Positions 35,063-41,272 of a stretch of DNA of 55,873 bases are shown here, piece after piece. A program made the translations under genes and the position numbers. The notes beneath the pieces are model-generated. The model saw nothing but the letters and a program-made list of their open reading frames with translations. It made no database searches and was not told the DNA's origin. Location of the stretch: positions 1-55,873 of the forward strand of contig NZ_NDHW01000060.1 in NCBI RefSeq assembly GCF_002251945.1, written 5' to 3'. The DNA comes from Pseudanabaena sp. SR411 (GTDB lineage Bacteria; Cyanobacteriota; Cyanobacteriia; Pseudanabaenales; Pseudanabaenaceae). How positions within the stretch are numbered: the stretch's first letter is position 1; each line of letters begins with the position of its first letter.

Positions 35063-36193
35063 TTATTGCAATGTATATAACTGCGATTGCGATAGACGTG
35101 CTAACCAAGGAGCTAGAAATTTATCATTAGCTTGTCTTTCTTGCGGATCTTCAGTTTCAAAAGGATGGGGTGCTAAACCACGTAGGGCGGCTGTAGTGAC
35201 ACAAAACATTGACTTTTGGAACGACAGACAAATCTTAACTAGCAAATCCTCTTCGCCGCGATCTCCTTGTTGATAAACCTCATGCAAATAGTTGGGCAGA
35301 AAATGTCGCATATCTTGCATGAGTAAGGTAGGTGGAATCCCTGCACCACCTACGGGCAAAGGATCGGCATAGAGAACACCATAATTAAATTGCGAAATTT
35401 CTGTAGAAATTTGATGTTCCTGTGCATTGTAGGAAACTGTGCCACGGAATGGGAAGGATCGGAAAAATACCGCCTCCACATAGGGAACAGCCGTATCCAT
35501 TAAGAAGGTTAGGTTTGCCGACACAGGCACAATTTCGTAATCTTCGCCATTGATCGTGACTTTATAGATATAAGGTACGCCAGCAGCAGCAACTAGACCA
35601 TCTTGAACATGCTTAACAACGTCAGGAATGCTTTTGATTTCACCACGATCATAGCGATCGCTTAATTCTAAAAACATTGGCGACATAAACGACCAGAAAT
35701 ATCCTAGAGCGCTGTAGTAGGTCATCAGACGCACTTGCTCTAGCAAAAAATCTGGAAACAATCGATGCAGCACCGCCATCAAGGGATTACGTGCAGATTT
35801 GGCAGCGATCGCTAATTGAGCGCGTTGTTTAAAATCTGCGGAGTCCAAGTAAGCATCTAGACCACCACCACCATGCCAAAACATTGCTTTCATGCAATAT
35901 TCGGCAAATTCAAAATTGATGCGATCGTGCCACCAATGATGACCAAGTTTATTTAGGGAGAAGTCTCCATTAAAGAACTTAAAAAACGGGAAAAAGGCAA
36001 GAAACTGATGCTCAGAAATATAGGTGAGATTCCTATAATATTCACCTAGTACAACACCATAACTTTTGAGGATACCAACAACCTCTAGCAAGTTTTCAGG
36101 AGAATCTGGAAGCAATGCACCACCTGATTCTAGGCGTTGCTTCACCGCAGCAAGGGCTGGTTCAATAGTTTTGTTTTGACTCAATACACTCAT
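35063..36193 (-). CDS. CO2 hydration protein of NDH-1 complex (CupA/CupB, ChpX/ChpY family)
   Basis: This roughly 376-residue protein is found only in cyanobacterial NDH-1MS complexes that convert CO2 to bicarbonate at the thylakoid. Family blocks are YYRNLTYISEHQFLAFFPFFKFF, LGHHWWHDRINFEFAEYCMKAMFWHGGGGLDAYLD, PYVEAVFFRSFPFRGTVSYN and GGAGIPPTLLMQDMRHFLP. The conserved histidines of HHWWHDR may bind zinc. The ATG at 36193 is preferred over the TTG two codons earlier. It stands alone, without ndhF/ndhD3 neighbours, as cupB does in Synechocystis; that makes the constitutive CupB type likely but not proven. Confidence 0.9.
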   Translation of the reverse strand: MSVLSQNKTIEPALAAVKQRLESGGALLPDSPENLLEVVGILKSYGVVLGEYYRNLTYISEHQFLAFFPFFKFFNGDFSLNKLGHHWWHDRINFEFAEYCMKAMFWHGGGGLDAYLDSADFKQRAQLAIAAKSARNPLMAVLHRLFPDFLLEQVRLMTYYSALGYFWSFMSPMFLELSDRYDRGEIKSIPDVVKHVQDGLVAAAGVPYIYKVTINGEDYEIVPVSANLTFLMDTAVPYVEAVFFRSFPFRGTVSYNAQEHQISTEISQFNYGVLYADPLPVGGAGIPPTLLMQDMRHFLPNYLHEVYQQGDRGEEDLLVKICLSFQKSMFCVTTAALRGLAPHPFETEDPQERQANDKFLAPWLARLSQSQLYTLQ

Positions 36194-36219
36194 AACCAAA
36201 TTTTACAATGCTTCTGCCT

Positions 36220-36268
36220 AAAACCCAATAAGTAAGGTTGGCTAAGCCAACCTTACTTATTGGGTTTT
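36220..36268. repeat. CCCAA-capped hairpin carrying the stop of the HAD gene
   Basis: AAAACCCAATAAGTAAGGTTGGC, loop TAA, perfect 23-bp stem. The last codons and stop of the 36253 gene (KPNK then stop) lie in its right arm. Confidence 0.88.
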
Positions 36269-38262
36269 AACAATTTTTTTAAACGCTTCAGCAGCTTTCG
36301 TTGAATAATCGCCAAGGGTACTAATTTTTTGACCAGTGGAGAGCTAACTTGCAGACTTGCCTCACTCCATGCGTTGCGATGCCGATTAAAGCCATCACTT
36401 CTAGCGATCGCATATTTAACAACATCGACTAAACGCAAAGGCATTGCCCAATAAAAATGATAAAGCTCGTTAGGATCATCAAAAAATGGACAATCCATAA
36501 ATGCTTCTGCTTCTTGTTGAGTTGGTGAGTTGTTAAAAGTAAGAAACATTTCGTCTAAGGCTTCCCGCAATAATTTTGGAGAATTATCGAAAGAAAAATC
36601 CGTAGGCAATCGCTCTACCAGATGCTGCACAAAAGTAATTACAGATTGTTGAAAAGCCTTTAGCCCCCAATCTAGAGCAGGTTGATTGTGAGTATGCTTG
36701 AGCAGGGGAACCACAGAACCATCTGTCTGCAAAGCATAGTCAAGAGTTGTGCCTTCACAACCTGCACAAAAAACTTCCATCGCCGAAACATAGCGATAGT
36801 CGATGTCATTACGAAGTCCTACAGAGTTATTCAAGTTAAAGAAAAAAGCGAGTACTTCTCCTTTATGCTTGAGTCCGCCTGTAGGTTTGTCCAAGGCAAA
36901 ATAGAATCCAACGGGCATTCTCGTGCCAAATATCTCAAAGGCATTTTCTAAAGAAAGTTGCAAACTGCCACGCCAACCCACATCCACTAAACCAAAGGCT
37001 TGTCCATCAAGCATTTTTTCCTGATCTAAATATGCTTTTAAAACTTCACGCTTTCGCTCAGCAATCTGAAGAACTAATTCTTGTAAAGATTCATTCTTTT
37101 CTAATTTATTTCGCAGTGAGATTCTTTCTTTCGCCGATAAATTTTTTTGCCAAGTTTCACAGGAATATCCCAGTGGCTCAAAAATTGGCTGAGCAGATTG
37201 GCGATCAAGACACATTCGAGCTATGAGAGCATCAATCGTGAAAATAGTCGTATCATCAAACATCCATTCCCAAAAAGCTTTGTTAACCTTTGTTAACCCT
37301 GGCATCCTCAGAGCCTGACGACTGACGTAGAGATAACGCAGTTCCAATTCTGGATAGATCTTCGGAGCAAGTTCCTTGGCAATTTGCAGCAACATTTCAC
37401 CATCCCTTGCTAAGAAGTAGATCCGAGCAAGTTGTTTCACTTTAGCCTGTTGCAAAATCCAAATTGTATAGGCTGTTAAAATAGGCGCAGCAACTGAAGC
37501 GGCAATATCGCGAATGATTGACTCTTTGGGTGTTTTAGTGTCTCTGGTTAGGCGTGTATAGCGAGATATACCTGCCCACAAAGAAGTAACTCCATTCGTA
37601 GCATTGGCATACTTTTGCAGTATTAATTCATAGCGATTAGGATTAGCATCCTGAAAATAGATAGAATTAAGCCCTAGTGAACTAGGGCTAGCAACATCAG
37701 AGGAATGACTATTGCCAATGTGAGTTAGATCTTGGGGACTCAGTTGCAGATCTTCTAAAACTGTTAAAAACAGATCCCCTATTCCTTTGGACTTGCGCCA
37801 TTGTGAAGAGACATACAAGCGATCGCCTTCTTGCCAAAAGCCATGCTGCTTCAGTTGCTTTTCCAAAAAGGCTTCAGGTAAGTACATATCCGATAGAAAC
37901 AAAATATTAGGATGCGATCGCCTTGCTTGTTCTATCAATTGATAAGCTTTAGGGACGGCGATTAGATATTCCGTTTCTACCGCTAGTTCCAAATTCTTGA
38001 GTTTATCGATAGTCTCTGTCGCAATTTCTAAAGTATTGTTAATCTCGCGATAGATTTCATCCAGATTAACTTCACCACCTTCATAAAACAAACGCGATCG
38101 CTGTTCAGCCTGAATTCTAACCTCACGAAAAGTATCAGCCGAGAAATTAATCCAGCCATACTGCACAGCGCGATCGCCACAGATTTTAAAAATCTCCGTG
38201 GGTTCGCTTACTAATCTGGTGAGCAGAGTATCAAAGATATCAAAGCTAGCTATTTGTGGCAT
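36253..38262 (-). CDS. COG5610-type HAD-superfamily protein (surface polysaccharide related)
   Basis: The protein is 669 residues. The N-terminal HAD domain (about 1-220) has FDIFDTLLTR with nucleophile D8, Ser/Asp in FLSDMYLP (motif II), Lys in WRKSKGIG and HIGNSHSSDV (motif IV). Phe rather than Asp stands two residues after the nucleophile, unlike ordinary phosphatases. A second domain (about 265-420) has IYFLARDGEMLLQIA and LYVSRQALRMP and looks phosphoribosyltransferase- or Rossmann-like. The C-terminus is unassigned. Proteins of this type cluster with polysaccharide genes, and a glycosyltransferase-like gene is its upstream neighbour. Exact reaction unknown. Confidence 0.8.
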   Translation of the reverse strand: MPQIASFDIFDTLLTRLVSEPTEIFKICGDRAVQYGWINFSADTFREVRIQAEQRSRLFYEGGEVNLDEIYREINNTLEIATETIDKLKNLELAVETEYLIAVPKAYQLIEQARRSHPNILFLSDMYLPEAFLEKQLKQHGFWQEGDRLYVSSQWRKSKGIGDLFLTVLEDLQLSPQDLTHIGNSHSSDVASPSSLGLNSIYFQDANPNRYELILQKYANATNGVTSLWAGISRYTRLTRDTKTPKESIIRDIAASVAAPILTAYTIWILQQAKVKQLARIYFLARDGEMLLQIAKELAPKIYPELELRYLYVSRQALRMPGLTKVNKAFWEWMFDDTTIFTIDALIARMCLDRQSAQPIFEPLGYSCETWQKNLSAKERISLRNKLEKNESLQELVLQIAERKREVLKAYLDQEKMLDGQAFGLVDVGWRGSLQLSLENAFEIFGTRMPVGFYFALDKPTGGLKHKGEVLAFFFNLNNSVGLRNDIDYRYVSAMEVFCAGCEGTTLDYALQTDGSVVPLLKHTHNQPALDWGLKAFQQSVITFVQHLVERLPTDFSFDNSPKLLREALDEMFLTFNNSPTQQEAEAFMDCPFFDDPNELYHFYWAMPLRLVDVVKYAIARSDGFNRHRNAWSEASLQVSSPLVKKLVPLAIIQRKLLKRLKKLLKPNK

Positions 38263-38307
38263 ATAAAGAATGAAATAAAGAATTGGAAATTAGGATAGGG
38301 GGTAAAG

Positions 38308-38356
38308 AACCAATTTTTTGATGGCGCGGCTTTGCCGCGTCATCAAAAAATTGGTT
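38308..38356. repeat. hairpin, CGCGGC-TTT-GCCGCG core
   Basis: AACCAATTTTTTGATGGCGC stem, one mismatch. It is of the AACCAATTTTTTG-capped family and lies between the glycosyltransferase-like and HAD genes, on the same strand. Confidence 0.85.
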
Positions 38357-38365
38357 GCTATTGAC

Positions 38366-39211
38366 CTATGGCTTAGAGAAAACTGACTGCCAAAATTTAT
38401 GTCTAATATCGCTGACATAATGTCGCATAGCAATTTGTTTCGAGGCAAACTTATCTGGATAGATAAATTGATCATCAACATTCATAATATATTTGTCACG
38501 AGCAAGGGCATTGCCATGATTCCGTTTGATTGTTAAATTGACAATGGTTTGCTCAGAAAAATAATTGGGAAGTTCTTGTAGCTTTGCCAATCTTTGTACA
38601 GATTCATCCCAATCCAAGGGTTTCTTGAAGAGAATAAATCCAGCATTAATTGGTTCTTGCTGTTCGATATCCTCATAAATAAGTCGCTTGTCTAAGGAGT
38701 TTTTGCAGTCAGGCAAGTAATAAGTATGCATATCTCCAGAAGTCGCTAAATCAGCTAAATCAGAAGCCCCTTCAAAGAACAAAATATCAGAATCAGTATA
38801 AAGTGTTGCATCATCAATGGGAATAGACATCAGTGCGGCTAACTTCTTGCCCATAGCTTGCTGCGATGCATATTCATAGACCGATTGAGGTAAGTCATCT
38901 CTTTGGAATTTGGTTAATAGCTGGACATCTACACAGGGATGAACCCGTTTAAGTAACTGAATGCTCTTTTCAGTATAACTTCCATCAGACATAATCGTAA
39001 ATGCTTTAGGAATTCCCACATGACGAAGGAAAGAGCGCAGACTTGCCACTTGTTCAGGTAAGTCTCTTTCACAGGATAGCGCATAAACTTTGATGGGGAC
39101 TTGACGTTCTTGGGCGATCGGAAAACTAACTAAACTTGGAAGACTAGATTTGTAAATAGATCGGAAAAAATTACCTTGAAGTTTTGCTGAATGATAACCA
39201 ATATTTACCAT
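38366..39211 (-). CDS. glycosyltransferase-like protein (GT-A fold, DXD motif)
   Basis: This 281-residue protein has an N-terminal VYALSCERDLPEQVASLRSFLRHVG and a central ATLYTDSDILFFEG with a DXD-type metal site, followed by NAGFILFKK. These fit a nucleotide-sugar transferase of the GT8-like class. The acceptor and donor are unknown. It precedes the COG5610 HAD gene on the same strand, so a shared role in surface glycan assembly is plausible, although a repeat hairpin separates them. Confidence 0.7.
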   Translation of the reverse strand: MVNIGYHSAKLQGNFFRSIYKSSLPSLVSFPIAQERQVPIKVYALSCERDLPEQVASLRSFLRHVGIPKAFTIMSDGSYTEKSIQLLKRVHPCVDVQLLTKFQRDDLPQSVYEYASQQAMGKKLAALMSIPIDDATLYTDSDILFFEGASDLADLATSGDMHTYYLPDCKNSLDKRLIYEDIEQQEPINAGFILFKKPLDWDESVQRLAKLQELPNYFSEQTIVNLTIKRNHGNALARDKYIMNVDDQFIYPDKFASKQIAMRHYVSDIRHKFWQSVFSKP

Positions 39212-39330
39212 TTAATCCTCTTGAATTTATCGCGATCGCAATTTAATGATTATTACATCGCAATTATAAAGCCGAAATATAGCGATCGCTAATAAAAAAC
39301 AAGAAAGTCAATGGGGCATGAAACCCAATT

Positions 39331-39366
39331 ATTAGGATAGGCGGCGCAAAGCGCCGCCCATCCTAA
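39331..39366. repeat. hairpin, GGCGGCGC-AAA-GCGCCGCC core
   Basis: ATTAGGATAGGCGGCGC and complement with one mismatch. Only the left cap (AAACCCAATT) is present, so the outer right arm is lost. Confidence 0.8.
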
Positions 39367-39386
39367 TCCTCATCTTTATTAAGATA

Positions 39387-39983
39387 TTACCTTCTTGCTT
39401 TTTTAGTTCGTTTCGATGGTGAGGGGTAGAGCCAAAAGGCTAATATTTTGGTTAAATATGGCATAACTGGATAGGTCAGCAAAGCAGATACAAAGATCAC
39501 CGAAATAAGTAAGCCTAATAACGCAGGTAGTCCTTGTAGAAATGGAGTTAGGAGCAAGTTGGCAAGTAAGATTAAAGGATATACCGTAATCACGCCAATA
39601 ATTACCTGTTTGTAATAGGGAGGCTCTTTAGGACTGCCGATCTTACTTTTAGGCAAGGTAAACCATAGTTCTAATCCATTTGGCTGATGTTGTTGCGATC
39701 GCTTAGATATAAATGTTTGAGAACTCTGCATCCATTCTTGATAAACAGGTGAAGTTAGCCAATTTTTGCAATGGTCATAGTTGTCAAACTTAACGATGAC
39801 CACATATTCAGGATATTGATGATCGCGTGGACGAATGACTTCAACCCCTATAAATCCCTCAAATTGTTGGGCTGAATGATTGATCCCTTTTGTCCAAGCT
39901 TCATATTCTTCTATGAGGTTTGGTTCAACAACTTCGGATATGACTAAGGTAATTGGATCGCTTTGTTGTCCAAAAGGCTGCAT
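39387..39983 (-). CDS. ABM-domain membrane protein, paralogue 2
   Basis: The protein is 198 residues. It has the same plan as the gene at 32498-33181: an ABM-like domain (ITLVISEVVEPNLIEEYEAW, FEGFIGVEVIRPRD, YVVIVKFDNYDHCKNWLTS), a LELWFTLPKS link, two membrane helices (about 128-150, 155-178) and KILAFWLYPSPSKRTKKARR. The tail is shorter and strongly basic. The two genes are about 6 kb apart on opposite strands, so this is not a recent tandem duplication. Confidence 0.82.
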   Translation of the reverse strand: MQPFGQQSDPITLVISEVVEPNLIEEYEAWTKGINHSAQQFEGFIGVEVIRPRDHQYPEYVVIVKFDNYDHCKNWLTSPVYQEWMQSSQTFISKRSQQHQPNGLELWFTLPKSKIGSPKEPPYYKQVIIGVITVYPLILLANLLLTPFLQGLPALLGLLISVIFVSALLTYPVMPYLTKILAFWLYPSPSKRTKKARR

Positions 39984-40030
39984 AGATTTACCACTAAATT
40001 AGTAAGGCTGGTCTGATTATAAAATCTAAA

Positions 40031-40164
40031 CTATAAAGTCATAAGTTGAAAGTTAATGGGAATTGGACAGGCGATCGCATAACCCTGAGCATAATCTACT
40101 CCCATCTTCCGCAATTTTTCTAAGATCGTCTCTTCCTCGATAGGGGACGACCTCAATCCCATAC
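40031..40164 (-). pseudogene. C-terminal relic of an EAL-domain protein
   Basis: On the minus strand the sequence reads GIEVV, then after a frame change IEEETILEKLRKMGVDYAQG followed by YAIACPIP and a stop at 40031-40033. That is the end of a c-di-GMP phosphodiesterase EAL domain, whose usual form is GIEVVAEGIE...L..LR..G.DYAQGY...P.P. A few bases of the AEG codons are missing, which causes the frameshift. The relic is cut off upstream by the hairpin at 40175-40227. No longer EAL sequence is nearby, so the gene is dead. Confidence 0.75.
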
Positions 40165-40174
40165 ATTATTACAA

Positions 40175-40227
40175 ACCCAAACCCGTAAAGTTGCACCCCT
40201 GCGGGGCGCAACTTTACGGGTTTGGGT
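40175..40227. repeat. CCCAA-capped hairpin, CACCCC-TGC-GGGGCG apex
   Basis: ACCCAAACCCGTAAAGTTGC stem with one mismatch. It abuts the EAL relic and lies downstream of cysK. Confidence 0.85.
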
Positions 40228-40246
40228 AATTTTGCACAAGTACTTA

Positions 40247-40339
40247 TTAAACAGCAACGGGAAAGTCATACTGGTTGAACCTGTCCCAAAATTGTTCCAA
40301 CGAGTTGAAGTTAAAATCAAATCTATAGCAATTTACCAT
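40247..40339 (-). other. 30-codon ORF overlapping the cysK 3' end
   Basis: It reads MVNCYRFDFNF, then NSLEQFWDRFNQYDFPVAV and stop. The aromatic-rich, protein-like end suggests a remnant or a very small gene, but the start lies inside cysK in another frame and no family is recognised. It is listed so the stretch is not left blank. Confidence 0.2.
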
Positions 40340-41267
40340 CTTTCCACATGGCAGTACTCAGATAGCGCTCTCCTGCACTGGGCTGAATGATCACGATACG
40401 TTGATTTTGATATTGCGATCGCTTTCCTAATTGTAAACCTACATGAACTACTGCACCTGTAGAAATTCCACTTAAGATTCCTTCCTTTTGGGCTAACTGT
40501 CTTCCTGTCTCATAGGCTTCAGTTTCCGTGACGATCGCAATTTCATCGATCAGATCGACACGCAAAACATCGGGAATAAAACCCGCGCCAATACCTTGAA
40601 TATTATGCGGATGGGCAGGTTGATCGCTTAGCACGGCACTATCCGATGGCTCAACTGCAATAATCTGGATCTGGGGATTTTTTTGTTTGAGATAGCAACC
40701 TGCCCCCGTAAGTGTGCCACCAGTGCCAACGCCCACTACTAGCGCCGCGATCGCGCCATCAGTATCTTCCCAAATCTCTACGCCTGTGGTGTGGTAATGG
40801 ATTTTGGGATTAGCAGGATTGCTGAATTGGTGGGGAGAAAAAGCCTTGGGAATCGTCATTAATAACTGATTAGCATGAGCGATCGCTCCTTGCATATCGG
40901 CGATCGCAGGAGTCAAGACTACCTCTGCTCCATAGGCTTGCAAAAGTTTTTGTCTTTCCGCACTCATATTCTCTGGCATCGCCAAAATTAACCGATAGCC
41001 TTTGACCGCACAAACCATTGCTAAACCAATACCAGTATTCCCAGAAGTGGCTTCAATAATTGTGGAATGATGCGGTTGAATTAAGCCAGCCTGTTCTGCT
41101 TCCATGATCATACTAATGGCAATGCGATCCTTCACCGATTTAGCAGGATTCATTCCTTCCATTTTCAAGACAATTTCGGCAACGCAACCCATTTCCTGCG
41201 GCAAGCGATTGAGTCTGAGCAGGGGTGTATGTCCAATGACTTCCGTAATATCGTGATAGATGGGCAT
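40323..41267 (-). CDS. cysK: cysteine synthase A (O-acetylserine sulfhydrylase)
   Basis: This PLP enzyme joins O-acetylserine and sulfide to give cysteine. The PLP lysine is in MNPAKSVKDR, the substrate loop is EATSGNTGIG and the phosphate cup GVGTGGTLTGAG. The Ser contacting the pyridine N is in the IQPSAGERYL segment. 314 residues is the usual length. It starts 5 bases after the stop of the 897-residue CNBD-AAA-ferredoxin gene, so the two are one operon. cysE is far away at the left end. Confidence 0.94.
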   Translation of the reverse strand: MPIYHDITEVIGHTPLLRLNRLPQEMGCVAEIVLKMEGMNPAKSVKDRIAISMIMEAEQAGLIQPHHSTIIEATSGNTGIGLAMVCAVKGYRLILAMPENMSAERQKLLQAYGAEVVLTPAIADMQGAIAHANQLLMTIPKAFSPHQFSNPANPKIHYHTTGVEIWEDTDGAIAALVVGVGTGGTLTGAGCYLKQKNPQIQIIAVEPSDSAVLSDQPAHPHNIQGIGAGFIPDVLRVDLIDEIAIVTETEAYETGRQLAQKEGILSGISTGAVVHVGLQLGKRSQYQNQRIVIIQPSAGERYLSTAMWKDGKLL

Positions 41268-41272
41268 GGTGA

